Source of the DNA: Planctomycetota bacterium
Lineage (GTDB): Bacteria > Planctomycetota > SZUA-567 > H5-PLA8
Reading direction: 5' to 3'
NCBI GenBank assembly: GCA_016200135.1
Contig: JACQFI010000003.1
Location: 95,666 to 159,665, forward strand
Length of the DNA stretch: 64,000 nt
Shown: one piece after another, positions 36,201-44,746 of the stretch
Layout: each line of letters starts with the position of its first letter
How positions within the stretch are numbered: position 1 is the stretch's first letter
Program-made: the position numbers and the translations under genes
The notes under the pieces: model-generated
Databases searched by the model: none
Seen by the model: the letters and a program-made list of their open reading frames with translations, nothing else
Told to the model about the DNA's origin: nothing

Positions 36201-39200
36201 TGAGCGCCTCGACGAAGAAGTTCGGCATGTCCTTCTTGATGACCTCGATGGCCTCGACGACGCTTTTGCCCTTCAGCCGCAGCATCTTGGGCGGCAGGCA
36301 GACGCCGTTGGCGGGCCGGACGAAGAGCAGCACCGTGCTCTCCGGCTGGTTCGTGTTGACCATCAGGCTGACGGTTTCGCCTGGTTTGTACTCGCGCTTG
36401 TCGGTGAGCAGTTCGATCTCGTTGAAACGGAAGGCTGCGCTGTCGAACGTATCGCCCGTCACGCAGAAGACGTATCCGCCTTCGACGCTGTGATCCTTCG
36501 CATCGGATACGGTGTAGCTCAGGCGGAACTGGCCCGGCGCGCCGGCCTTGAGCTGCTGCCGCGCCGTGCCGTCGTCGCCGGTCGCCACGTCCCACTTCTC
36601 GACTTCCTTCTCGACGGCCTTGCCGTCCTTGTCGTAGGTGACCTGGAGAAGCTTCAGCGCGCCCTTGCCCTTCACGGGCTTATGGTCGAGCGTCTGCGCG
36701 GAGAAGCTGGCCTCGATCGTGTCCCCGGCCTTGTAGTGGCCGCGATCCACCCACGTGTAAACTTTAAACGGCTTGCGCGCGACCATCACCGTGCCCTGAC
36801 CCACGATGGTCCGGCGCGAGGCATCCGTGACTTCGGCGGTGATCTCGTACTTGTGGTCCGAATGGCCCTGCATGGCCTTGGCAATCGACGTATCGATCTC
36901 GATCTTGACTGTGCCGTCGGGTCCGACGGGCACTTCGTTCTCGGTTACGATCTCGGGCTGTTCCGCGCGGCCGCCCCACCACCACCACGGCGTCGGGCGC
37001 CGGCAACCCCACTCGCGCCAGCCGGGATACCACGGGTAATCGCAGGCGAACCACCAGTATCCAGGCTGATAGAACCAGTCCCAGACGCCGGTCGGGTACC
37101 ACTGGACCTCATAGGTGGAGCGCATGACCTTGTACTTTACTTTGCCTTCGGTGACCGGCGCGCCGAAGTAATATTTGGCGTTGATGGTCGCGGTGATCTT
37201 CTCGCCGAGCATCACCGGCTCCGACGGCGCGTCGATCTTCACCTCGAACTCAGGCTTCTTGTACTCTTCGACGCGGAAGTTCCCGCCGCCGAAGTACTGC
37301 TCGTTGTTGCGCATCAGGTGTACGGTGTATACGCCCAGCGTCGCATCCTTGGGCAGCAGCCACTCCCCGTCCATGCCGCCGAAATCGTCGGCCGCGCAAT
37401 CTTTCTGGAAGACCTTCTCGCCCTTGGGATTCGTGATGCGCACGAAGAAGTTCTGGCCGGCATACGGCGAATTGCCTTCCTGGTCGTACTTGGCGTTGTT
37501 GATCCAGAACTTGTACTTCACGGTCTGATTCGGGCGGTAGGCGGGGCGGTCGGTGATCGTGAAGATCTTGTTCTGGTTGTATTCGCTATCGTAATACTGG
37601 CCATACCAGACGCCGCTGAACCCGAAGTACGCGAAGCGTCCTTCTTTGGTGTTGGCGGTGATCAGCCAATTATAGGACTCGTTGGCGTCCTTGGGCTCCT
37701 GCATGTACTGGCCGTCGGCGTTGCTTTGCCCAGCGCCTTCCGCGAGTTTGATCTCGTACTTGCCGTTGTTCTTCCACTCCTGGCGGTAGCCGAAGAGCTT
37801 CAGTTCCGCGCCCTCGATGGGCTTGCCGGTCTTGGCATCGGCGAGGAAGTAGCAGACTTTCTTGTCGAGCTGTTTCTTGACGATTACCGTGTCCGCCACC
37901 CACACCACGATACGGCTCACGTTGCCGTCGGCCATCTTCGCGACCACCAGGTACGCGCCGGCCTTGTCGAGCGGCGTCTTGACCGTGACGCGGCGGTCGA
38001 AATGCTTCTCGCGCGGCGTCAGGTCCAACTCCCACGCGACCGGCTTCTCGCCGAGGTACTGCTTCTCGCCTTTTTCGACGAGGCGCTGGCCGAGGTTATT
38101 GATGTCGATGCGGTTCCAGTCGAGGTTGCCGGGCTTGGCGGTGATGTAAGTCTTTACGTCGTCCAGGAGCTTCTGGACATCGATCGGATACGCTTCGAAG
38201 CTGACCTTCTTGCCGTTGCGGAAGCGGTAGCTGAGCTTCGCGGCCTCGCCCGCGACCAGCGGCTCGCCGTTCTCAAAGACGCCCCAGTTGCCGGCGATCT
38301 GCTTCACGCGTTCGGCGTTGCCGGCGAGCTTCCAGCATTCCACCGCGTGCGGGTACTGCTGGCGGTCTTCGAAGATCTGGCCGAGCATCGAATTCGCGGA
38401 GCTAGCCTGCGGTCCGGCTTTGCCGGAGATATCCTGGTACAGCTTGATGAAGTTGTATTCATCGGGGAGCTTGAAGCGCTTGATCCCGGAGGCCAGCTTC
38501 GCGATCGTCTCGTCTTCGCCCAGCGTCTTGACCGCGTAAGGGCCGCTTTCATCCTTATCGTCATCGCCGCCGCCGCCGAAGGACCCGCGGCCGTAGTGTG
38601 CCATCGTCTGCACGTCGAACTGCTGCCGCAGGAAGCCCGCGAACTGCATGCGCACGGCGTCCGCCTGATCGGGTGAAGCTTCCATCGACTGCATGAGCAT
38701 CCAGCGCCAGCGCTCGCCGTCGCTCGCGGCCTCTTCAAAGCTCTTGGGCAGCTTGTGGTAGACCGGCGTGCCGTCGGGATTCACCGGCGCCCCGCGCGTG
38801 CCCGAGCCGTAATACCAGCCTTCCTCGTAATCCGGGAGTTCCTTCAGGTCCGTGAGCGCCTGCATGCGCCAGGCTTCGTTGTAGCCGCCGCGCATCAGCA
38901 GGTTGGCGTACTGCTGGTAATAATTGTAGAGGGCGTTCTTGTCGGCCTCGCCTTTAAGCAGCTTGCGGGCCTCCTCCATGATCTGCAGCGCCCGGACGCG
39001 GTCCCGCTCGAGCGAGTTGACGTACTGCCCACCACCCCGGCGCCCGCCGCGGCTGAACTTGCCCGCGACGATATAGCCGTAGCGTTCGCCCTGGACGTAG
39101 CTCTGGGCTGCCGTAAAGAGGACGCGCCAGTTCTGCGCGTGCGTCGTGATGGCCTTTTCGATCAGGTCGTCGGACTCGTCTACCATTCCTAGCCTGCGCT

Positions 39201-39429
39201 GGCATTGCAGCGCGTTGCTGAGGTCCCCGGGAACTTGGGCGGCGTCGGACGTGGGGTCGAGAACGAGTTTCTTGTACTCGTTCAGCGCCTCCTTCCAGTT
39301 GCCTTCCTTCATCAGCTTCGCGGCCTTCGCGCGCGACTCGGCGTCGTCGGCCCGCAACGCCGCGGATGCCGCAAGCAGCGCCAACACCAGCAGCGAACAG
39401 CCCAGGACCTTAGTCATGGCAACCCTCAT
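33283..39429 (-). CDS. Alpha-2-macroglobulin family protein (2048 residues)
   Basis: This is a giant exported protein of the bacterial alpha-2-macroglobulin type, thought to trap proteases in the periplasm or on the surface. A signal peptide is present (KVLGCSLLVLALLAASAALRA), with AGGAG before the ATG. Residues about 30-380 look TPR-like, and the following 900 residues are MG-type beta domains (DRPAYRPNQTVKYKFWINNA, VNTNQPESTVLLFVRP). YPYGCTEQTLGRF holds the thioester-type CxEQ motif with C1511 and Q1514, followed by the alpha/alpha-toroid complement-like domain. A Trp-rich patch lies near residues 775-820. No pbpC gene, the usual neighbour in proteobacteria, is adjacent. Confidence 0.92.
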   Translation of the reverse strand: MRVAMTKVLGCSLLVLALLAASAALRADDAESRAKAAKLMKEGNWKEALNEYKKLVLDPTSDAAQVPGDLSNALQCQRRLGMVDESDDLIEKAITTHAQNWRVLFTAAQSYVQGERYGYIVAGKFSRGGRRGGGQYVNSLERDRVRALQIMEEARKLLKGEADKNALYNYYQQYANLLMRGGYNEAWRMQALTDLKELPDYEEGWYYGSGTRGAPVNPDGTPVYHKLPKSFEEAASDGERWRWMLMQSMEASPDQADAVRMQFAGFLRQQFDVQTMAHYGRGSFGGGGDDDKDESGPYAVKTLGEDETIAKLASGIKRFKLPDEYNFIKLYQDISGKAGPQASSANSMLGQIFEDRQQYPHAVECWKLAGNAERVKQIAGNWGVFENGEPLVAGEAAKLSYRFRNGKKVSFEAYPIDVQKLLDDVKTYITAKPGNLDWNRIDINNLGQRLVEKGEKQYLGEKPVAWELDLTPREKHFDRRVTVKTPLDKAGAYLVVAKMADGNVSRIVVWVADTVIVKKQLDKKVCYFLADAKTGKPIEGAELKLFGYRQEWKNNGKYEIKLAEGAGQSNADGQYMQEPKDANESYNWLITANTKEGRFAYFGFSGVWYGQYYDSEYNQNKIFTITDRPAYRPNQTVKYKFWINNAKYDQEGNSPYAGQNFFVRITNPKGEKVFQKDCAADDFGGMDGEWLLPKDATLGVYTVHLMRNNEQYFGGGNFRVEEYKKPEFEVKIDAPSEPVMLGEKITATINAKYYFGAPVTEGKVKYKVMRSTYEVQWYPTGVWDWFYQPGYWWFACDYPWYPGWREWGCRRPTPWWWWGGRAEQPEIVTENEVPVGPDGTVKIEIDTSIAKAMQGHSDHKYEITAEVTDASRRTIVGQGTVMVARKPFKVYTWVDRGHYKAGDTIEASFSAQTLDHKPVKGKGALKLLQVTYDKDGKAVEKEVEKWDVATGDDGTARQQLKAGAPGQFRLSYTVSDAKDHSVEGGYVFCVTGDTFDSAAFRFNEIELLTDKREYKPGETVSLMVNTNQPESTVLLFVRPANGVCLPPKMLRLKGKSVVEAIEVIKKDMPNFFVEALTVSDGKIHSEVREIVVPPESRVLNVEVKPSATEYKPGEKAKVQIKLTEMNGEPFAGSAVVSVYDKAVEYISGGSNVPEIKSFFWKWRRSHSSRTESSLQRWSGHIQKSNEGYMQFLGVFGNRVAEEDEQLAEGGKLQEQQQAGQGKGSFGARGEMRRALAAPAAASPAMDSMEKAGAKKESNAMEADRDAKDDAGGGGGAGAPPNVEPTVRKNFADSAFWNGALTVGANGMAEIELTMPENLTGWKIKTWVMGKGARVGQGEAEVVTKKNLLLRLQAPRFFTQKDEVILSANVHNYLATKKSVKVSLELDGGCLQPIDAAMPMQQTIEIEPKGEKRVDWLVKVVEPGDAVVRMKALTDEESDAMEQHFPANIHGMLKMESFAGAIRPDKESATVTFNVPAERLPEQSRMEVRYSPTLAGAMVDALPYLSDYPYGCTEQTLGRFLPTVVTQHTLQRMGLKLKNIRDKLTNLNAQELGNDKERAAQWKRYAANPVFDEAGVNDMVKAGVDRLSNMQCSDGGWGWFSGYGECSYPHTTAYVVHGLQLARENDVQIPPNMVERGVVWLKNYQAEQIRRIKNAPAKTQPYKDRADDLDAFVFLVLADAKADNAEMRGFLYRDRTDLSVYTKAMFGLALHKLSHNEERDMLVKNVDQFLVQDDENQTAYLKLPENNCWWNWYGSEFEAQAYYLKLLSAVDGKGEKAARLVKYLLNNRKHATYWNSTRDTAICIEAMADFLKASGEDKPDMTLEVIVDGKKAKEVAINPSNLFTFDNAYVLTGDKVSEGKHTVEFIRKGKGPLYFNAYVTNFTLEDRIGKAGLEIKVERKFYKLKRTDKTVQAEGTAGQVLNQKAEKYEREPIADMAELKSGDLVEIELEIESKNDYEYILFEDMKAAGFEPVDVRSGYNSNSLGAYMELRDERVCFFVRALARGKHSVSYRMRAEIPGKFSALPTRASAMYAPELKANSDEMKLRIKD

Positions 39430-39717
39430 GTTTCGACTCCTCTCGCCCCCAGGGGCTTTAGCCCCTTCGCGCGGCCCGTGCTCAAGTCAGAGTAAGGATA
39501 GAATCCGGCGTCTCATTCGTACTCCGTTCGACGCCGCATAGAAAGACGAGTTTCGGGAAAAATACGCACACCGAGATTAATGCAACTCCTGAATGAGTTA
39601 GTGATTGCAGCGCAGGCTTTGGAAGTCATTTTGTAGATCAAGTAAACAAAACCCAATCTGTATTCGCGGCCTGAATGGCGTTTCGAGGAATCGGGTTGGC
39701 ATTAAACCAGTCATAGT

Positions 39718-39791
39718 TGGAGCGGGTAGTGGGAATCGAACCCACGTTGCCAGCTTGGAAGGCTGGCGCTCTACCATTGAGCTATACCCGC
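39718..39791 (-). tRNA. tRNA-Gly (anticodon TCC), CCA encoded
   Basis: The minus strand folds as a complete cloverleaf. The acceptor arm pairs GCGGGTA with TACCCGC. The D arm is AGCTCAATGGTAGAGC. The anticodon arm is CCAGCCTTCCAAGCTGG, with TCC as anticodon. The T arm carries GTTCGATTC. A discriminator T is followed by an encoded CCA (39718-39720). Confidence 0.96.
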
Positions 39792-39929
39792 GCCGATGCG
39801 GTAATGCATATTAGAACGGCTCGCCCGCTTTCGTCAAGGTTTCTTGTTCCGCTTCCGGTGCCTTGACCCGTCGCGCGGCTCACGCAAGATAGATGGGGAC
39901 GCACCGCATCTCTTCTGGAGGCCAAGGCG

Positions 39930-41063
39930 ATGGACTGGCGGGAACGCCGCGCGCTCTTTCCCATGCTGAAGGAGTGGGCCTACTTCGGCTGGGCCGCAAC
40001 CGCGGTCCTTTCGCGGCCGGCCGCCGACGCGGTGCGCCGCCAGGTCGAAGGCGTCGAGACCCTTGGCGGGACGCAGTGGAAGGAGTGGTACCAGACGTAC
40101 GAACGTCTGCGCGGGACATCGGCAAAACTCATCGGCGCACGCGGGCCCGACGAGATCGCGCTGCTTAAGAATACCAGCGAGTGCGTGAGCACCGTCGCGT
40201 TCGGGCTGAAACTCACGGCCGGCGACAACGTGATCGTGCCGCGCGGAGAATTTCCCGCGAACGCCTACCCTTGGCTGGCGCTAAAAGTCCGCGGCGTCGA
40301 AGTCCGGCGCGTGGAGCCGGGCGAGTTCGGCCGTTTCACGCCGCAGGACGTGGCGAAGCAGATGGACGCGCGCACGCGCGCCGTGGGCCTCTCGTTCGTG
40401 AACTTCGCAAACGGTTTCCGCGCGGATCTCGCAGGCATCGGGAAAACCTGCCGCGAGCGCGGCGTCTTCTTTTTTGTGGATGCCATCCAGGGCCTCGGCG
40501 TGCTGCCGCTGAATGTGGAAGCCATGGGCATTGATGGGCTCGCCGCCGACGGGCACAAGTGGCTCTGCGCGCCGGAAGGCCAGGCGATTCTTTTCGTGCG
40601 CCGGGAATGGCAGGACCGCGTCGCGCCGCTTGCGCGCGGCTGGTGGTCGGTGGAGGTCCCCGCGCGCTACGACCGCGACGACCAACCGCTCTGCAAGACT
40701 GCGCGGCGCTACGAGTGCGGCACGCTTGCGACCGTGGCGGCTTATGGCCTGCTCGCGTCGCTGGATCTTTTCGCGGAGACCGGCATCGAGAATATTTCGG
40801 CGCGCGTGGAGGCGCTGACGGGCGCGCTGTCGCAGGGCCTTAAAGCGCGCGGCTGCGCCGTCTGTCGTGCCGAAGGCCCTGGCGAATGGTCAGGCATCGT
40901 ATCCTTCGAGGTTCCGGGCCACGACGCGCGCAAGGTGGCGGACGATCTGGAGCGCGAAAAGGTGCTGGTGAACCCGCGCGGGGGGCGCATCCGCGCCGCC
41001 GTGCATGCCTGGAACGACGAATCGGATATCGAGCGCCTGCTCAAGGGCCTGCCGCTCACGTGA
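39930..41063 (+). CDS. Class V aminotransferase-fold PLP enzyme
   Basis: This is a fold-type I PLP enzyme of the class V group (cysteine desulfurase, isopenicillin-N epimerase-like and kynureninase-like proteins). The PLP lysine is K210 in ADGHKWLCAPEG, and FFVDAIQGLGVLPLNV carries the aspartate that contacts the pyridine nitrogen. ATG follows GGAGG. Its 377 residues resemble the epimerase-like branch more than IscS/NifS, since no conserved active-site Cys loop is evident. The reaction is not predictable. A methyltransferase gene overlaps its stop codon by 4 bases, so the pair is translationally coupled. Confidence 0.9.
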   Translation: MDWRERRALFPMLKEWAYFGWAATAVLSRPAADAVRRQVEGVETLGGTQWKEWYQTYERLRGTSAKLIGARGPDEIALLKNTSECVSTVAFGLKLTAGDNVIVPRGEFPANAYPWLALKVRGVEVRRVEPGEFGRFTPQDVAKQMDARTRAVGLSFVNFANGFRADLAGIGKTCRERGVFFFVDAIQGLGVLPLNVEAMGIDGLAADGHKWLCAPEGQAILFVRREWQDRVAPLARGWWSVEVPARYDRDDQPLCKTARRYECGTLATVAAYGLLASLDLFAETGIENISARVEALTGALSQGLKARGCAVCRAEGPGEWSGIVSFEVPGHDARKVADDLEREKVLVNPRGGRIRAAVHAWNDESDIERLLKGLPLT

Positions 41064-41857
41064 CCGCGCCTGCCGAACGCGTCGATTACGACCGCATCGC
41101 GACGCGCTACGATGCGCATCGTGGTTGGGACGCGTCCATTCCGCTGCGCGCGCTGGAACTCGCCACGGGCGCACCACTGCGCGGCATCGAACCGGCGGGA
41201 GCGATTCTGGAGGTCGGCTGCGGCACCGGCAACATGACGCGCTGGCTGCTGGGTTCCTGGCCGGGTCCGGTGGTCGCGCTCGATCTCTCCCGCGGCATGC
41301 TGGCCCAGGCCCGCGCCAAGTTCGGGGATGCGCGATTCGTGCGCGCCCCGGCGGACCGGATGCCCTTTCGCGCGCGCGCGTTCGAGGCCGCGCTGGGCTC
41401 GTTCTTCCTGCATCATCTCGACGGTGCGGCGCGCATGCGCTTCTTTCAGGAATTGCGGCGGGTCCTTGGCGCTGCGCGCGGCCGGCGCCGTTGCGGCGGC
41501 GCGGCTTTCGTGACGTCCAGCCATGCGCAGATTCGCGCGAGTTACCTCACGCGCTGGTTCCCGTCCGTCGCGGAACTCGATTGCGCCCGCTTTCCGGACC
41601 TGGATGTTTTGCGTGAAGAACTTGCCGAGGCAGGTTTTTCGGAAATCGCAGCCACGGAAGTCTCCCGCGCCGTGCCGCGCGGCGGAGCGGAATATATCGA
41701 GAAAGTGCGCGGGCGCTTTATCAGCACGCTTGAACTTGTGCCCGAAGCGGAATGGCACGCAGGCTTGCAGGCGATGGAGGCGCAATTCGCCGCGGAAGGA
41801 CACCTGGGCGACGTTTCGTGGTATGCTACCGTGGTTCACGCGCGCTGCGAACCGTAG
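41060..41857 (+). CDS. Class I SAM-dependent methyltransferase
   Basis: The GTG start overlaps the stop of the aminotransferase gene in GTGA. The SAM-binding motif is ILEVGCGTGNMTRWLL at about residues 49-64, with VALDLSRGML as the acidic loop and FEAALGSFFLHHL as motif III-like. Its length (265 residues) and order fit the UbiE/Methyltransf_11 type. Part of the middle (about residues 135-150, GAARGRRRCGGAAFV) is compositionally odd and could mark a local sequence error or drift. The substrate is unknown. Confidence 0.88.
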   Translation: MTAPAERVDYDRIATRYDAHRGWDASIPLRALELATGAPLRGIEPAGAILEVGCGTGNMTRWLLGSWPGPVVALDLSRGMLAQARAKFGDARFVRAPADRMPFRARAFEAALGSFFLHHLDGAARMRFFQELRRVLGAARGRRRCGGAAFVTSSHAQIRASYLTRWFPSVAELDCARFPDLDVLREELAEAGFSEIAATEVSRAVPRGGAEYIEKVRGRFISTLELVPEAEWHAGLQAMEAQFAAEGHLGDVSWYATVVHARCEP

Positions 41858-41863
41858 GCGCGA

Positions 41864-42640
41864 ATGGAATCTCACGGCATGGCCAACGAAGAAGAAGTGG
41901 ACGGCAGCGAAGTTCCTGCGGGACCGCGCATCGACCCCTTGCCTTCCTGGGAAGCCACGGGTTGGCGCTGGATCGCGGCGCTGGCCGGCCTGAGCGCCGG
42001 CGGCATGTTCTGGCTCGCGGTGCGCGAATCGAGCCCCCCGGACACGCGCCTCATCTTGGATGGTTTCGCGAACCTCGCGATCGGCGCGACGTTGGCCTTC
42101 TTCGCCTACCGCGCGCTCATCAAATATCCCTTTCGCATCCTCGACCTGATGGGCATCGTGATCACGCTTTCCCTGGGCATCAAAGCGGCGATCGACACCA
42201 TGACGATGCTGGCGGTGAATGGCATCATCTGGGAAGGGCGGGTGACCGACAGCGACAAGTTCAGCTCGGTGATGCTCTCCTGCCTGCTCACCTCAAGCGC
42301 ATTGATGGCGGGCGCCGCGCTGGGCCTGCGGTATTGCGCGCGCATCAAAATTGAGGCACCCGTGCGGCGCCTAGGCGCGATTATTATGGGAATGCTCGCC
42401 TTTCCCGCCGTGGTCGGGATTCCCGTCTTCACGCTGGCCGTGTTGCAAGACGCCGTGGAGATCCTGAGCCACTCGCCGAATATGGTTCGAACGCCCGAGA
42501 CGGAGATAAATCCGTTGAACTTTGTTTACTGGGTTTTGTCCATCGGAATTACTGGGGCTAACACTGTGCTCTTCCTGCGATCGATGGTCAGTTCGTCTTC
42601 AGTGGACTCGATGGCCAGAACGGCCGGCAAGAATTCATGA
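41864..42640 (+). CDS. Multi-pass membrane protein of unknown function
   Basis: This is a 258-residue integral membrane protein with about six hydrophobic helices after a 30-residue hydrophilic start (helices begin near WRWIAALAGLSAGGMFWLAV, GFANLAIGATLAFFAYRAL and FRILDLMGIVITLSLGI). No transport or enzyme signature is visible. It starts 6 bases after the methyltransferase, so it is probably cotranscribed with the aminotransferase and methyltransferase. It ends 4 bases before the convergent methyltransferase-like gene. Confidence 0.75.
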   Translation: MESHGMANEEEVDGSEVPAGPRIDPLPSWEATGWRWIAALAGLSAGGMFWLAVRESSPPDTRLILDGFANLAIGATLAFFAYRALIKYPFRILDLMGIVITLSLGIKAAIDTMTMLAVNGIIWEGRVTDSDKFSSVMLSCLLTSSALMAGAALGLRYCARIKIEAPVRRLGAIIMGMLAFPAVVGIPVFTLAVLQDAVEILSHSPNMVRTPETEINPLNFVYWVLSIGITGANTVLFLRSMVSSSSVDSMARTAGKNS

Positions 42641-42644
42641 CGCC

Positions 42645-43280
42645 CTAGGGCAGTTCTTCACCTTTCGGATAGGGCTTCTGCCGTGCGCGCAGGTCGCGCG
42701 TGGTAATCACCTGCGGCACGGGCTCGGCCATGTTCTCTTTCTTGGCCGCGACGATCAGGTAGGCGGGGAGCGGATACGGCGCGGGGTCGGGCATCTCGCG
42801 CGCTTCTTCGATGGCGAAGTCCGCCCGCGTGAGCCGGTTCTCGACTTCCTCCAACGCGTACACGCGCTTGCCGGGTCCAAGCAGGCGCGAACGCACTTTC
42901 GAGAAGAGCCCCTCGCGCGACGGTTCGAGCAGGATCAGCTTGCCGTCGGGCGCGAGCACGCGGTGGAACTCGGCGATGACCGTCCACGGCGGCCGAATCG
43001 CGAAGAGCGCCTCCAGCGAAACGATCGCATCGAAGCTATGGCGGCGGAAGGGGAGGCGCGGCGCTCGGCCGAGTGCCGTTCTTTTCACGGCGAGGGCCGC
43101 AGAGAGGGCTCTAAGGCGCGCCGGTTGCGCATCAAGCAGGATTGCCCCGGCGCATCCGGTCAGTGCTTTACACTTCGACAACGCCGCTTCGCCGTGTGGT
43201 CCCGGCGCGATCAGCAGCAGGCGAAGTTTCGGATCCTGAAGGGCGGACCCAACGGCGGCATCAAGCAAGGAATCGCCCAC
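42645..43280 (-). CDS. Methyltransferase-like protein (Methyltransf_11 type)
   Basis: A 211-residue protein with a degenerate SAM-binding start (LRLLLIAPGPHGEAAL in place of the usual GxGxG) but a clear later part: FDAIVSLEALFAIRPPW, FHRVLAPDGKLILLEPSREG and an ending with YPLPAYLIVAAKK. GTG is chosen as start, 3 bases after the upstream rho stop codon, so coupling is likely. Activity is uncertain because the glycine loop is weak. Confidence 0.7.
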   Translation of the reverse strand: MGDSLLDAAVGSALQDPKLRLLLIAPGPHGEAALSKCKALTGCAGAILLDAQPARLRALSAALAVKRTALGRAPRLPFRRHSFDAIVSLEALFAIRPPWTVIAEFHRVLAPDGKLILLEPSREGLFSKVRSRLLGPGKRVYALEEVENRLTRADFAIEEAREMPDPAPYPLPAYLIVAAKKENMAEPVPQVITTRDLRARQKPYPKGEELP

Positions 43281-43283
43281 GGC

Positions 43284-44573
43284 TTACGCGTGAATGCCCA
43301 TCAGAAATTCGACATTGTTCTTGGTCTTGTGCATCTTCTCGATCAGGAATTCGACGGCTTCGACGATGTTAAGGTCCTGAAGGTATTTCCGCAATAGGCG
43401 TATGCGCCGGTGTTCATCGGGATGCAGCAGCAGTTCCTCCTTGCGAGTGCTGGAACGGACGGGGTCGATTGCCGGGTACACATGCCTGCTGGCCAGCCTG
43501 CGGTCCAGGTGAATCTCGCAATCGCCCGTGCCTTTGAACTCTTCGTAGATGAAGTCGTCCATGCGCGAACCGGTGTCCACGAGCGCCGTGGCGAGGATGG
43601 TTAATGAGCCGCCTTCTTCGGTATTGCGCGCTGCGCCGAAAAGTTTCTTGGGAATCTGGACTGCGGCCGCGTCAAGCCCGCCGGTCATGATTTTGCCCGA
43701 ATCGGTTTCGCTGTTATAGGCACGCGCAAGACGCGTGATCGAGTCCAGCAGAATCACAACGTCCCGGCCGCATTCGACGAGACGCTTGGCGCGTTCCAAT
43801 ACCATCTCGGCGACCCGGCAATGCCGTGCCGGCGATTCGTCGAAAGTACTCGCGAAAACTTCCGCGGGGACGGTGCGCCGGAACTCGGTGACTTCCGCGG
43901 GACGTTCGTCCACCAATAACGCCATGAGCTTTGCATCGGGGTGATTGTGTGCGATCGCACGCGCGATCTGCTGGAGCAGCATGGTCTTTCCTGCCTTAGG
44001 CGGCGAGACGATCAGCGCGCGCTGGCCCTTACCCATAGGGGAGAGCAGGTCGGCGATGCGCGTGCTGAAATCGCCGGGCACGTCCAGGAGGAGGCGCTTG
44101 GCGGGGAAAATGGGCGTGAGACTGTAAAAGTCCTTCACGCTTCGGGCCTGCTCCGCTCGCGTTCCATCCACTTCCTGAACATGCACTAACGCAAAGTAGC
44201 GTTCGCTCTCCTTGGGCGCTCGGACCATGCCTCGAATCTCCTGGCCGGTGCGCAGGCCCAGGCGCGCGATTTGGCTCGCCGAAACGAAAATGTCCTCATG
44301 GCAGGGCTGAAAATCCGAGTCGGCGTGGCGCAGAAAACCGAAGCGGTCCGGCAGAACGATTTGAAGTATGCCTCGTCCGCTGAGCGACTGGCCGCTCTGG
44401 CAAGCGAAACGGCAGATCTGTCGCAGGAATTCAGATTTCGATCCAGAACCGGACAGTTCCAATCCCCGCGCCAAGGCCTCTTGGCGCAGCATCTCGGTGG
44501 AAAGCAACCTCAAGTTGCTTAGATCGAGAGTGCCATCCAACGGTTCATTTGATGCGATGGATAATTTGTTCAT
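43284..44573 (-). CDS. rho: Transcription termination factor Rho, second paralog
   Basis: This is a hexameric RNA-dependent ATPase and helicase that ends transcription. The N-terminal helical region is short (about 55 residues). The cold-shock-like RNA-binding segment is recognisable but diverged ([20 protein letters not shown]). The ATPase is intact: [19 protein letters not shown] (Walker A, about residues 188-206), [19 protein letters not shown] (Walker B) and the R-loop region [20 protein letters not shown]. It is encoded directly downstream of a longer rho and separated from it by an intrinsic terminator. Overall length is 429 residues, close to E. coli Rho. Confidence 0.95.
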   Translation of the reverse strand: MNKLSIASNEPLDGTLDLSNLRLLSTEMLRQEALARGLELSGSGSKSEFLRQICRFACQSGQSLSGRGILQIVLPDRFGFLRHADSDFQPCHEDIFVSASQIARLGLRTGQEIRGMVRAPKESERYFALVHVQEVDGTRAEQARSVKDFYSLTPIFPAKRLLLDVPGDFSTRIADLLSPMGKGQRALIVSPPKAGKTMLLQQIARAIAHNHPDAKLMALLVDERPAEVTEFRRTVPAEVFASTFDESPARHCRVAEMVLERAKRLVECGRDVVILLDSITRLARAYNSETDSGKIMTGGLDAAAVQIPKKLFGAARNTEEGGSLTILATALVDTGSRMDDFIYEEFKGTGDCEIHLDRRLASRHVYPAIDPVRSSTRKEELLLHPDEHRRIRLLRKYLQDLNIVEAVEFLIEKMHKTKNNVEFLMGIHA

Positions 44574-44693
44574 GACGGCTCCTTTTGCCCCTTGGGCTTT
44601 TATAAAAATGAAAAACCACGAAGTTGAAGCAAAAATCAGGTGGGAATGGCTGTAGGGCGGGTCGAACAGGTGGGTAACGATGATCTTTAAGCG

Positions 44694-44739
44694 AAAAAGG
44701 CGAGTCGGAGGGCTCGTTCAATCGCGAGCCCTCCGGCTC
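44694..44739 (-). terminator. Intrinsic terminator between the two rho genes
   Basis: A 15-base-pair stem with one G-T type mismatch (44702-44716 with 44725-44739) is followed on the minus strand by GCC and five T residues (44698-44694). It sits 8 bases beyond the stop codon of the longer rho. Confidence 0.85.
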
Positions 44740-44746
44740 TGCGAAA

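Noticed and set aside
33412..38676. 1754-codon open frame on the plus strand
   Set aside because: It is fully antisense to the alpha-2-macroglobulin gene, whose signal peptide, family motifs and terminator are clear. Long shadow frames are expected from the strong G/C third-position bias.
39605..39814. Small plus-strand frame across the tRNA
   Set aside because: The translated GNRTHVASLEGW pattern is the classic spurious product of reading across a tRNA antisense strand.
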